Of a stretch of DNA of 64,000 bases, positions 15,007-23,298 are shown piece by piece; the first letter of the stretch is position 1; every line of letters begins with the position of its first letter. The position numbers and the translations under genes are program-made. The notes below the pieces were generated by a model. That model was not told where the DNA came from and made no database searches. It worked only from the letters and a program-made list of their open reading frames with translations. Origin of the DNA: CALESS01 sp041741455. Its GTDB lineage: Bacteria; Chloroflexota; Anaerolineae; Anaerolineales; Anaerolineaceae. The DNA lies in assembly GCA_041741455.1 (NCBI GenBank), contig JBGSJZ010000011.1, forward strand, positions 1-64,000. Direction: 5' to 3'.

Positions 15007-16161
15007 CTACAAGGCCTGGCTCAATACATCCAGTAATTGAGGATGACTCAGCTTAACCGGATTGGCCTTCATCGAAGAAGCCTGCAGTCCAGCTGCAGCA
15101 ATTGCTGGCAAGTCGGCTGCCTGGATGCCATGGGCGGCAAGAGCTGGAATGTGTAAACGGGCGCGCAGATCGAATAACCACTCGATTGCCTGGTCTGCAC
15201 CAGCTTTTCGATCATTTAAGAGAATTTGCCCAACCTGTTCGAAGCGGGTCAGCATCGGGGTTTGCTCTGGCAGATTTTGGATGATCCGGTAATTCAACTG
15301 GAAAACCAGCGGCAGCAAGCAAGCACAGACTGCGCCATGCGGAGCTTTGAACATGCCGCCAATTGGCGCAGCCAGCCCGTGCACAGCACCCAGCCCGGCA
15401 TTGGCGAGCGCCAGGCCACCCAGCAGGCTGGCATAGGCCATGTCGGTGCGGGCGGGGAGGGCAGCGCCGTTATCCACGGCTTTCACCAGGGAGCCTGAGA
15501 CCCGGCGTATCCCTTCGAGGCAGAAGAGATCGGTCATTTCATTGGCACGGTTGGAGATAAAGGGCTCAATTAATTGGGTCAGGGCGTCCATGCCTGTGGC
15601 GGCGGTGATGGGCGGCGGCAGGCTGAGGGTGAGCTGTGGGTCGACCAGGGCTACCCGTGGCAGCATGCCGGTATGACGCAGGCTGACTTTAACCCGGTGT
15701 TCCGGCACACTGAGGACGGCATTGCGAGTCACCTCGCTGCCGGTGCCGGCCGTGGTGGGGATGGCCATTACCGGCAAGGGGGGCTGGGTCAGCGGTTGGC
15801 CGCGACCAACCACTTCCAGATAGTCCAGAGGACCGCCGGGGTTGGTCAGTAAGGCCGCGATCGCCTTGGCAGCATCCAGAGCGCTGCCACCGCCAAAACC
15901 AATGACAAAATCCGCTGCAAAGGAACGCCCCAACTCGACCCCTACCGTTGCGGTTTCCAGGTCCGGTTCGCCATCGATGGAAAAACGTTGGCAGTCGAGG
16001 CCGGCTGCTTCCAGGCTAGAAATTAAGCTGGAAGGATCGGCGCCCGTTTTGCCTGTGATTAACAACGCCCGCCGACCCAGCCCGGCAGCCAACCCGCCAG
16101 CTTGCTGGAGAGTGCCATTGCCGAACAGGATACGGTGGGCGGTTGAGAAATCAAAACTCAT
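15007..16161 (-). CDS. iron-containing alcohol dehydrogenase / maleylacetate reductase-like
   Basis: 384 residues, the normal length. The dinucleotide loop FGGGSALDAAKAIA (about residues 89-102) and the PTTAGTGSEVTRNAVLSV segment (about 137-154) are family signatures. Metal ligands are in the DALTQLIEPF stretch and the later histidines of GLAAPIGG and FKAPHGAVCACLLP. The family reduces aldehydes or ketones with NAD(P)H, or maleylacetate; the substrate cannot be decided. It lies 25 bp ahead of the amylosucrase gene and 36 bp after the membrane protein gene, all on the same strand, so a long operon from the channel gene to amylosucrase is possible. No Shine-Dalgarno is evident before its ATG. 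Confidence 0.88.
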   Translation of the reverse strand: MSFDFSTAHRILFGNGTLQQAGGLAAGLGRRALLITGKTGADPSSLISSLEAAGLDCQRFSIDGEPDLETATVGVELGRSFAADFVIGFGGGSALDAAKAIAALLTNPGGPLDYLEVVGRGQPLTQPPLPVMAIPTTAGTGSEVTRNAVLSVPEHRVKVSLRHTGMLPRVALVDPQLTLSLPPPITAATGMDALTQLIEPFISNRANEMTDLFCLEGIRRVSGSLVKAVDNGAALPARTDMAYASLLGGLALANAGLGAVHGLAAPIGGMFKAPHGAVCACLLPLVFQLNYRIIQNLPEQTPMLTRFEQVGQILLNDRKAGADQAIEWLFDLRARLHIPALAAHGIQAADLPAIAAAGLQASSMKANPVKLSHPQLLDVLSQAL

Positions 16162-16197
16162 GGGTCTTGATCAGTCTCTTCATTAGAGAGGAAAATG

Positions 16198-17280
16198 TCA
16201 GGCTTGTATTTCAGGATCGGCTGCACCTTGCCCGGTTGTCTCAGGTTCGTGAGCAGGTTCAGGATAATTTCCGGAAGTGAGCCGTTCTGCGACCATGGCA
16301 ATCAAGGTCTCACGATCGGAATTCCATTGTGCTTCGCGCTCGTCGCTGTGACCCAACTCGGCCCAGGGGCAGCGTTCTGCAAGGGCGTCTAGGAGTTCAT
16401 CTGCCCTGGATTCAGCGGTGGTGAAGGTCAGCTGCTCCCCAAAGCGATCATTAATCACCACGGAATATGATTTGTGGGTGGGAATGCCAATGGTGCGATT
16501 CTGGGTAACCTGTTTAAATATCCAGACAATGTCATGGAAGCGGGTGGCATCCACCGAACCAGAGGGAACGAGCACCAACCAGTTTTCTGTCAGATGGGCA
16601 TCCCCAATAGCAACATGTTCGGCATCCAATTCCGCATCAATCTGGTTGATGGTTTCCTCGACTGGGCCAAACCGTTCGATGTCCTTGATCGATTGATGCT
16701 GCGAAGGATCTCCTATACGGCGGATGGCGATCAGGCAGCCAACCACCAGGCCGATAAAAATAAAAAGACCAGCGGATAACCCGATGATGCCATTCAGACG
16801 GAAATTGTTTTCAACCAGCATGTAGGGGAGGAAAAAATCTGTCAGTTCAGGTACATCCGTTATCAGGCGATCCAGCACATTGGTCTTGACCTCTTCAGAA
16901 AGTGGCTTGAGGGCGCCGGTGAAGTCCAGATCCAACTCGGTTTGGTCGGTTTCAATCAATAAGATATTCTGACCGATCAAAGTTACCGGGAAGGAGGCAT
17001 CAATCTTCTGAGTGCCATCATCGTAGGTTGTGATGCGCTGGTAACCTGTTTCGGCAACATCATCCGCTTTGAAAGTGACAAAATATTCGGTACGTTGGGC
17101 TGGATCAGTGATTTCCACAAGCTCTGCCGTGCTGATTGCAAACGGCCCACGCACGAGGTTGTAAAGGTAACGCCAATTGATGGCCAGCAGGGCGAAGAGA
17201 ATCACAATTCCCGCCAGGCAGAGGTAAAACAAGGTTCGGCTGGATTTCCGAACGGAGCTGTACACGAAACTATTTTCCAT
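16198..17280 (-). CDS. membrane protein with two helices and soluble C-terminal domain, unknown function
   Basis: 360 residues from the ATG at 17280, chosen because AAAGGATC lies at the right distance; a longer frame would overlap the preceding gene. Helix 1 is at about residues 18-38 (FYLCLAGIVILFALLAIN) and helix 2 at about 165-190 (GIIGLSAGLFIFIGLVVGCLIAI). The loop between them, about 125 residues, is extracytoplasmic. The C-terminal 160 residues contain a beta-rich part (WLVLVPSGSVDATRFHDIVWIF, then TVVINDR-like strands) resembling PH-like domains seen in bacterial membrane proteins. It follows the CASTOR/POLLUX-like channel by 22 bp and is probably its operon partner. I do not recognise a named family with certainty. 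Confidence 0.6.
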   Translation of the reverse strand: MENSFVYSSVRKSSRTLFYLCLAGIVILFALLAINWRYLYNLVRGPFAISTAELVEITDPAQRTEYFVTFKADDVAETGYQRITTYDDGTQKIDASFPVTLIGQNILLIETDQTELDLDFTGALKPLSEEVKTNVLDRLITDVPELTDFFLPYMLVENNFRLNGIIGLSAGLFIFIGLVVGCLIAIRRIGDPSQHQSIKDIERFGPVEETINQIDAELDAEHVAIGDAHLTENWLVLVPSGSVDATRFHDIVWIFKQVTQNRTIGIPTHKSYSVVINDRFGEQLTFTTAESRADELLDALAERCPWAELGHSDEREAQWNSDRETLIAMVAERLTSGNYPEPAHEPETTGQGAADPEIQA

Positions 17281-17302
17281 AAATGATCCTTTATCTTCCA
17301 GG

Positions 17303-19204
17303 TTATTCTTCAGCCAAAAGGATGATTTTGTCTTCTGGCGAAAATACAATTGTATCGGATTTGAGTGGGTTCAGGTGAACCCCATACATAATACCACTAT
17401 CCGAGACCTGGGTGTGAAGGCGGTAGCCCAGGGCGATGGAATTTTGCTGACGGGCGGCTTCGATGACCGTATAGAAATTGACCGGTACACCTGTTTTGAT
17501 AAAATCGCTGGCCGGTTTCAAGTAGATTTCACTGCCTTCGGGATCGAATAAGTCCTGAAAAACTAGATTCAGGCGCGGATTTTCTGCCACCTGGGCCATC
17601 ATCAAACTAATCAACCGATCACTGACAATGAAATCGTCCGCCCGAGTGACGTCCGCCAGGTTGCGATTGCGCACATCCAACATCTCAGAAACGATGGAGA
17701 AGTGGCAGTCCTTCTTGGTGGTGATATCCCGCAAGTGCAGCAGGGTGATGAGAGTCCTGGCATCAGCTTGTTGCACATCCAACGTATCAGAATAGCACAA
17801 CAAGATGATGTGGTCGAACTGCTTGAGATTCAGGTTGTCGAGCAGGTTTCGGGAAGTGGTATCGCCAGGACGAAAAGTGATTTGGAGGTTGGTCAGCTCT
17901 GAACAACAGGAGTTCATCTGACCCTCAATTTCAGCGGAGTCTGCGACGATCAGGATCTGCGAGCCAGGAGGAGCGTATCTGTTCAACTCATACACAATTG
18001 CCTGCCCCCGACGGTTCCAACCCAGGATGAGGGCGGATTCGGGAGACTTCATGGGCTTGGCATTGGACGAGAACAGTTCATGTTGGATGCAGATTTCTGA
18101 GGGATTGAAATGGATTTTGTCATCATCCGGAGCCATCAGGATGATTTCGTCGCCTGCCTGCAACACCAAGTCTTTGGACGGGTTGAGGCGCGACTCACCA
18201 TTCTTCTGGGACATGCCCATGACTGCGTTCTTGGGGAACATCAGCAGCGCCTCGCCAAAGGTTTTGCCGACCAGCTCGGGCTGGTGGTGAAAATAGATTT
18301 CATCACCGCCAAAATCCAACAGCTCGGTGTAAACGACAGAAAGGCCGGATTGGCGGCAAGTTTGAGCGATGATACGGGCAATAAAATCAGCGACCTGCAG
18401 CCATTGTACTTCCCCGTTGCCGATGATTTGGGCAGCTTCCATGTTGCGAGGATCGAAAATTTCTGCAACAATGTTCAGATGATGCTCAGGATCCCGATTG
18501 GGGTGGTTTGTGACAGCCAAAACAGTCTTGATGACCTGGCTGTCCGCATCCACTCCACCGGGTGAGAGAATAATCACAGCCCGGGAAGTATTCAGGGAAA
18601 CCATGTTCAGGTCGGATTGTTCCAATGGATTACCGGATCGGCAGACAATGCGGGTTTTGCCCTTAAAATTGACGCGTTGCTGGATGGTTTCTTCCATCAC
18701 CGTTTTGTCTTCATTCCCCAGTACAACCAGGACCACATCATCTACATTACTATTGGCTTCCATTAATTCGTTGAGGAGGACAAAAACCTGGTCACTCCAA
18801 CCCAAGAGGATTATGTGATTGTTTTCAAGGACCCGACTGCGACCCTTACGGAGGGATTCCAGCTTGCCTTCCACGCCGGCGGTGAGAATACCGATTAGAG
18901 TGCTGATCACAAAAATCCCAGCCAGGGTGACCAGGAACATGACGAAGCGAAAACCAAGCCCCTCATCTCCCCCCATGGTGCCGGCATCCATAGTGCGCAT
19001 CAAGCTGCGCCAGAAGGCTTCAAAGAAGGTTATTCTTTGCTCGCCGGGTGGGGTGATATTGAAAATGGAGAGAATGACGGCGGCCAGGGTGATCAAGGCC
19101 AGTGAGAGGAAGGCGAGCCACTTGATGAGGGTGACAGTGCCGCGGGAAAACTGGTTATCGATCCAGTATTGCCACCTTTCGCGGCGGCTAGCTTTGATTT
19201 TCAC
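17303..19204 (-). CDS. CASTOR/POLLUX-like ion channel with RCK domains
   Basis: 633 residues starting with GTG, supported by AGGAGG 6 nt before it. Two membrane helices (about 25-48 and 85-108) flank a pore region RTMDAGTMGGDEG. The cytoplasmic part has two RCK/TrkA_N-like Rossmann units: NNHIILLGWSDQVFVLLNEL at about 128 and ALILGWNRRGQAIVYELNRY in the second half, each followed by TrkA_C-like segments. This is the architecture of CASTOR/POLLUX/SYM8-type channels and their bacterial homologues, which pass cations, probably calcium or potassium, under nucleotide or ion control. The membrane protein gene 22 bp downstream is likely cotranscribed. It is divergent from the first MerR/B12 gene. 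Confidence 0.85.
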   Translation of the reverse strand: MKIKASRRERWQYWIDNQFSRGTVTLIKWLAFLSLALITLAAVILSIFNITPPGEQRITFFEAFWRSLMRTMDAGTMGGDEGLGFRFVMFLVTLAGIFVISTLIGILTAGVEGKLESLRKGRSRVLENNHIILLGWSDQVFVLLNELMEANSNVDDVVLVVLGNEDKTVMEETIQQRVNFKGKTRIVCRSGNPLEQSDLNMVSLNTSRAVIILSPGGVDADSQVIKTVLAVTNHPNRDPEHHLNIVAEIFDPRNMEAAQIIGNGEVQWLQVADFIARIIAQTCRQSGLSVVYTELLDFGGDEIYFHHQPELVGKTFGEALLMFPKNAVMGMSQKNGESRLNPSKDLVLQAGDEIILMAPDDDKIHFNPSEICIQHELFSSNAKPMKSPESALILGWNRRGQAIVYELNRYAPPGSQILIVADSAEIEGQMNSCCSELTNLQITFRPGDTTSRNLLDNLNLKQFDHIILLCYSDTLDVQQADARTLITLLHLRDITTKKDCHFSIVSEMLDVRNRNLADVTRADDFIVSDRLISLMMAQVAENPRLNLVFQDLFDPEGSEIYLKPASDFIKTGVPVNFYTVIEAARQQNSIALGYRLHTQVSDSGIMYGVHLNPLKSDTIVFSPEDKIILLAEE

Positions 19205-19303
19205 GATGCTCCTCCTGAGTGGAATGTAATTCTATTATACCGACGGTTTTCGAGTGGCGAAAGGCGGATTGAGGAGAAAAAATGCAGAAGAATGCCTATA
19301 GAA

Positions 19304-19368
19304 TTGTATAACTATTAACTGATTTTAAGGTTATACAAATAGATTTTGTTATAATAACTTTATACAAA
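19304..19368 (+). promoter_or_regulatory. operator-like repeats and -10 before the first MerR/B12 gene
   Basis: TTGTATAAC (19304-19312) and GTTATACAA (19330-19338) form an inverted repeat; a further TTATACAAA is at 19360-19368. A TATAAT hexamer is at 19350-19355. The motif TTATACAAA also occurs ahead of the second MerR/B12 gene (23244-23252). These are good candidates for binding sites of the regulator itself. Confidence 0.55.
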
Positions 19369-19392
19369 CAAGATACAAATAAGGAGTCTAAA

Positions 19393-20373
19393 ATGACAAC
19401 CATTGCAGATTATTCTGATGATCCCAAGTACACCATCAAATCAGTCAGTGTCCAGACTGGGATACGGCCGGTGACCTTGCGGGCCTGGGAGCGGCGCTAC
19501 GAACTACTCTCGCCGCATCGTTCGGATAATCACTACCGGTTGTATTCAGAACGAGATGTGGCCATCCTGCGATGGATTAAGAGCCAGGTGGATGGGAACA
19601 TCCCGATCAGCCAGGCCGTGGCTAATCTGAATCAACGCACCAAAGCCGGCAACTGGCCTGAATCCCTGCCTATTGTCCCCAGCCTGGTCCCCAGCCTGCC
19701 AGCCGTGCCGATGGAGCAATTGGTCACTGAGTTATACAAGGCATTTCTCAAACATCAGGAAGAGCGTGCCGGGGACTTGCTGCGTCAGGCTCAGCAGATG
19801 TATGAGCTGCCGCAGTTTCTGTTTGAGATAATTTCTCCGGTCCTGGTAAAAATCGGCGAGGCCTGGTACAACGGTGAAATCAATATTGCCACAGAACACT
19901 TTGCCAGTGCATACATTCGCGGGAAATTGCTCGGGATCCTGCAGTCATACCCGGTTCGGCGAAATTCTGGCTATGTCTTGATCGGTGGAGCGCCGACCGA
20001 GATGCACGAAATCAGTGGAATTATGATGGCGATCATGTTGCGATCGCAGGGCTACCGGGTGGAATACCTGGGTCCGGATGTGCCACTGGAAGATCTGGTG
20101 GATTATGCCAGTTATGAGCATCCTGATCTGATCATCCTGACGGCCATGATGGAATCAGCAGCGCTGGAACTGCGCAGCCTGAGTGAAAAACTTTCCAAAT
20201 TACGCAAAAGTCCAATCTTTGGATATGGCGGTCGGGCCTTCCTGGTCAAACCGGAATTGCAAAAGAAGGTGCCGGGAGTGTTTTTAGGCAAGAGCATGGC
20301 AGAGGGGTTGGCCCTTGTGAGTACCCTGATGAATCAGCGCTTGAAAATTGGTGAGAGAACCAACGCTGGATAA
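19393..20373 (+). CDS. MerR-type regulator with cobalamin-binding domains (CarH-like)
   Basis: 326 residues. Residues 12-80 are a MerR winged helix (YTIKSVSVQTGIRPVTLRAW, ERRYELLSPHR, YRLYSERDVAIL). After a linker comes the helical B12-cap domain with the W-x9-EH motif of CarH (Trp158, Glu168, His169 in WYNGEINIATEH) and then a Rossmann-type B12 domain with EMH (His205 would be the lower axial ligand). CarH proteins bind adenosylcobalamin in the dark as DNA-bound tetramers and release DNA when light breaks the Co-C bond. The residue after the His motif that is normally Gly is Ser here (EMHEIS). AAGGAG precedes the ATG. Repeats in its own upstream region suggest autoregulation. The target genes are not known, as it stands alone. 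Confidence 0.88.
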   Translation: MTTIADYSDDPKYTIKSVSVQTGIRPVTLRAWERRYELLSPHRSDNHYRLYSERDVAILRWIKSQVDGNIPISQAVANLNQRTKAGNWPESLPIVPSLVPSLPAVPMEQLVTELYKAFLKHQEERAGDLLRQAQQMYELPQFLFEIISPVLVKIGEAWYNGEINIATEHFASAYIRGKLLGILQSYPVRRNSGYVLIGGAPTEMHEISGIMMAIMLRSQGYRVEYLGPDVPLEDLVDYASYEHPDLIILTAMMESAALELRSLSEKLSKLRKSPIFGYGGRAFLVKPELQKKVPGVFLGKSMAEGLALVSTLMNQRLKIGERTNAG

Positions 20374-20423
20374 ACTCAGGAAGTGTTTATCCAGTTCGAC
20401 CATTTCAATATTGCCAAAAAAGC

Positions 20424-20454
20424 GATAAGCCGGAGAATTAACCTCCGGCTTATC
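20424..20454. terminator. bidirectional intrinsic terminator
   Basis: A perfect 12-bp stem GATAAGCCGGAG / CTCCGGCTTATC with a 7-nt loop between convergent genes. On the minus strand it is followed closely by six T; on the plus strand by TTT. Confidence 0.88.
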
Positions 20455-20473
20455 TTTATGGATAAGGATTGGA

Positions 20474-21001
20474 TTACTTGTTTCGAATGAACTTGATGAT
20501 CATCCAGCCACCGGTCAGGATCAGGGCAGCCGGCCAGAGATAACCGAGCGCCTTGAGCACTTGCATTCCAGCATCTTCCAGCAGGATCAGGCCACCGATG
20601 AGGGCCATCACGCCACCCGGGATGAGCGCCCAGAATAGTCGACCCGCTTTGACCAGGGCAGAAACGATCGTAATAGTGAACCAACCAATGGCGAAAGCCA
20701 GCAGGAAGATACCGCCTTCATCAACCGAGCTAAGCTGTGAGGCAAAGGGGCCTTCCAGAGCGAAGATGCCCAGGCCGATGCCGGAAAGGATGCCACCGGG
20801 GATGATCCAGCCGGCAGTGCGAGTGATAGCGCCGAAGACTAACATGGAAAGACCGAGGGCGAGCATAAAGTACATCCCGAAATCAGCGTAGGGGGCCAGC
20901 AAGGCACCAGCGCCCAGGGCGATCAGCAGGATGCCAACGGCCAGGATGTTCCTGCGGCCGGTGGATTTGGAAATAGTGGTGTTTTGGGTTTGTTCAGACA
21001 T
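20474..21001 (-). CDS. small multi-span membrane protein, unknown function
   Basis: 175 residues with a short charged N-terminus and six predicted hydrophobic helices (NILAVGILLIALGAGALLAP, MYFMLALGLSMLVFGAI, WIIPGGILSGIGLGIFAL, FLLAFAIGWFTITIVSALV, FWALIPGGVMALIGGLILL, GYLWPAALILTGGWMIIKF). It ends in a basic FIRNK tail. The helices with GG and PGG turns resemble the membrane region of LiaF/DUF5668-type proteins, but that is only a resemblance. A strong AAGGAG lies before the ATG. It is transcribed alone between a terminator and the response regulator gene. Confidence 0.65.
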   Translation of the reverse strand: MSEQTQNTTISKSTGRRNILAVGILLIALGAGALLAPYADFGMYFMLALGLSMLVFGAITRTAGWIIPGGILSGIGLGIFALEGPFASQLSSVDEGGIFLLAFAIGWFTITIVSALVKAGRLFWALIPGGVMALIGGLILLEDAGMQVLKALGYLWPAALILTGGWMIIKFIRNK

Positions 21002-21158
21002 GACAGCGTTCTCCTTTTTTGTTTTACCGCCGGAGCGGTTGTTTTTGTTCTTACGCTGTCTATCTTACTTCTTTGGGAAAAACAACCACAGTGCCGCAGG
21101 GTAGAGATTGCGGCGTGGAAGATAGATTTTCGTATATGTCTTAAGGGGGAGATCCAGG

Positions 21159-21818
21159 CTAGATCAGGCCGTATTCCTGGGCTTTAAGGATGGCCTGGGT
21201 ACGGTCTCGCACGTTGAGTTTGGCAATCATATTGGAAACATGATTCTTGACTGTGCCTTCGGTGATCACCAGGCGCCCGGCGATTTCCTTGTTGGATAAA
21301 CCTTCCGCCAGCAAGCGCAGTACTTCCATTTCCCGCTCAGTGAGAGGCTCTATCAGGATCTGCGGGCTGGACGAACCAGGTTGGGAAAGCGGTGAGGTCA
21401 GCCTAGTAAACTCCGCCAGGACCTTGCGGGTGATACTGGGCTGGATCAGAGCGCCCCCTGTTGCAACGGTGCGAATGGCTGCGGTCATTTCGTCTGCATT
21501 GATATCTTTTAAGAGATAGCCGCGCGCACCGGCGCGCAATCCTTCAAAGATGGTTTCATCGTCATCGAAGGTGGTCAGAATGATGACAGCGCAGGAGGGA
21601 AAACGGGCGCTGATTTCACGTGTGGCGTTGACCCCATCCATCTCAGGCATGCGGACATCCATCAGGATGACATCCGGCTTTAACGAAGACACCATTTCCA
21701 AGGCCTGGCGGCCGTTGCCAGCCTCACCAACCACTTCCAGATCCGGTTCGCCAGCCAACAGCAGGCGAATCCCCTGGCGTATCAGGGTTTGGTCATCCAC
21801 CAACAGAATGCGGATCAT
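21159..21818 (-). CDS. NarL/LuxR-family response regulator
   Basis: 219 residues. The receiver domain has the acidic pair DD at 8-9 (RILLVDDQTLIRQG), the phospho-acceptor Asp in DVILMDVRMPEMDG (about residue 54), Thr in VIILTTFDDDE and Lys in YLLKDINADEM. The C-terminal LuxR helix-turn-helix is LTEREMEVLRLLAEGLSNKEIAGRL followed by TVKNHVSNMIAKL. The start overlaps the stop of the sensor kinase by 4 bp (ATGA), so the pair is translationally coupled. It binds DNA when phosphorylated by that kinase. Neighbouring targets are not evident. Confidence 0.95.
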   Translation of the reverse strand: MIRILLVDDQTLIRQGIRLLLAGEPDLEVVGEAGNGRQALEMVSSLKPDVILMDVRMPEMDGVNATREISARFPSCAVIILTTFDDDETIFEGLRAGARGYLLKDINADEMTAAIRTVATGGALIQPSITRKVLAEFTRLTSPLSQPGSSSPQILIEPLTEREMEVLRLLAEGLSNKEIAGRLVITEGTVKNHVSNMIAKLNVRDRTQAILKAQEYGLI

Positions 21819-23062
21819 GGTTCAATCTCCAAAGGCAGGCTGATCTTTAAGATAAAGCCTCCCTGCGGGTTAGTTTGCGCCAGGAACTCTCCCCCCAGTA
21901 AATTGGCCCGCTCCTGCAGACCAGCCAGACCGAAACCGGAAGTCGACGCGCCTGGGTCATGGGGGTTTCCATCATCCTGAATTATCAAACTAACGGTTTG
22001 AGGCGTGAAATCCAGTGAAAGTTCAACCCTGGAGACCCCTTGCGCATGTTTCTGGGCATTGGTCAGGCCCTCCTGAACAGCCCGGAAGAGGGTCATTGCG
22101 ACGGCCGGTTTGAGGGGAGAAGACTGACCGGATTGCTGCAGCGTGACGAGGATGCCAGTGCGCTGTTCAAAATCACTGGCCAGATCCCGCAGCACAACCG
22201 GCAGGTTTTGTGTGTCGACCGGAGCTTGCCGGAGAGCGGCCACGCTCTGGCGCACCTCGCGCAGGGCGGCCTGGACCTCCTGGCGGGAAGTGCTGATGGC
22301 TGAGGCGGCCAACTCTGGATTGGCGGCCAGGTTTTTTTCAGCGGCTTGCAATTGCAGACTGAGCACGGTTAAATGATGACCCAGGCCATCGTGAATATCC
22401 CGGGCCAGGCGTACCCGTTCTTCAGCGATCGCCAGGTCTTTCTCCTTTTGCCGGGCGGCCAGCAATTCGGCATTGACCAGTTTAAGATCTTCCAGCAAGA
22501 CCCGGGTGCGTATAGTTTGTTGCTCAAATAGCCGTAATACCTGGCTGAGCGTGACCACAAATGTCAGTCCGATCGCCAGGCTGACGGCGATTTCCGCAAC
22601 CTGCTGATTGAGCCCGATCAACAGGACTACGCCTGCCAGAAAAGTCAGAGAAATGGTCAAGGAAAAGAGGATGGCCGAACGAACCCGCAGCATCAGGTTG
22701 GCCTGGGCGGCCAGCATGAACATGATGTAGATGACCGTGATCAACTTTCCAACATACAAGGATGTCAGCATCAAGCTTGCAGAGAGGATCAGCAAGAACC
22801 AGGTTCCAACCGGTTTCGAGGCAAAGTGCGCCAGCAACTCCTCCCAAAGAATGTTAATCAACAGCAGAATCCCAAGCAATGACATGGTGATGGTGAATTC
22901 ACGCAACGTGCTTTGCGAATGATCCACCGCATACAGCACCATGGTGGAAATCAGGATTACATAGGCAGCCCATTGAATCAGGTTTGTACCACGTGGAAAA
23001 AAACGATCCCGCAGGCGAGTGATCCAAGGTGGGCGCTGGAAGGGGGAAGATTGTGCATTCAT
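21815..23062 (-). CDS. sensor histidine kinase of the HisKA_3 (NarX-like) type
   Basis: 415 residues. The N-terminal 190 residues hold about six membrane helices with almost no external loop, so the signal is sensed in or at the membrane. A coiled linker leads to the dimerisation/phosphorylation helix RLARDIHDGLGHHLTVLSLQL, with the His of the HDGLGH motif as the phosphosite. The ATPase part shows the N box LTNAQKHA, and the G-box DDGNPHDPGASTSGFGLAGLQERA. It is paired with the response regulator by a 4-bp overlap. The ATG lies 6 nt after a TACAAT hexamer without a Shine-Dalgarno, so the message is predicted to be leaderless. Confidence 0.93.
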   Translation of the reverse strand: MNAQSSPFQRPPWITRLRDRFFPRGTNLIQWAAYVILISTMVLYAVDHSQSTLREFTITMSLLGILLLINILWEELLAHFASKPVGTWFLLILSASLMLTSLYVGKLITVIYIMFMLAAQANLMLRVRSAILFSLTISLTFLAGVVLLIGLNQQVAEIAVSLAIGLTFVVTLSQVLRLFEQQTIRTRVLLEDLKLVNAELLAARQKEKDLAIAEERVRLARDIHDGLGHHLTVLSLQLQAAEKNLAANPELAASAISTSRQEVQAALREVRQSVAALRQAPVDTQNLPVVLRDLASDFEQRTGILVTLQQSGQSSPLKPAVAMTLFRAVQEGLTNAQKHAQGVSRVELSLDFTPQTVSLIIQDDGNPHDPGASTSGFGLAGLQERANLLGGEFLAQTNPQGGFILKISLPLEIEP

Positions 23063-23068
23063 ACTTTA

Positions 23069-23074
23069 ATTGTA
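23069..23074 (-). promoter_or_regulatory. -10 hexamer of a predicted leaderless transcript (sensor kinase)
   Basis: TACAAT on the minus strand, 6 nt before the ATG at 23062. Confidence 0.55.
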
Positions 23075-23243
23075 TGGATTTTTTGGGAAAAGGGAAGAAA
23101 AGGGGAAAGGAATAATATATCGATTGAGCCATGAAACGCCTGTTATCCATTGTTAGTTCAATCAAAACAAGAAGTCTGAATATTGATGGCCTGGCTCGAA
23201 GGGTGTTTTGCAAAAGTAAACGCACACAAATTATTGAATAAGA

Positions 23244-23290
23244 TTATACAAACTATCGACATCAAGAAGTTGATAATGTATGATTATGAT
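23244..23290 (+). promoter_or_regulatory. operator-like motifs before the second MerR/B12 gene
   Basis: TTATACAAA at 23244-23252 is shared with the first MerR/B12 gene. ATCAA-N4-TTGAT (23261-23274) is a small inverted repeat. A TATGAT hexamer (23285-23290) ends 8 nt before the ATG and no Shine-Dalgarno is present. Confidence 0.45.
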
Positions 23291-23298
23291 AACTCATC

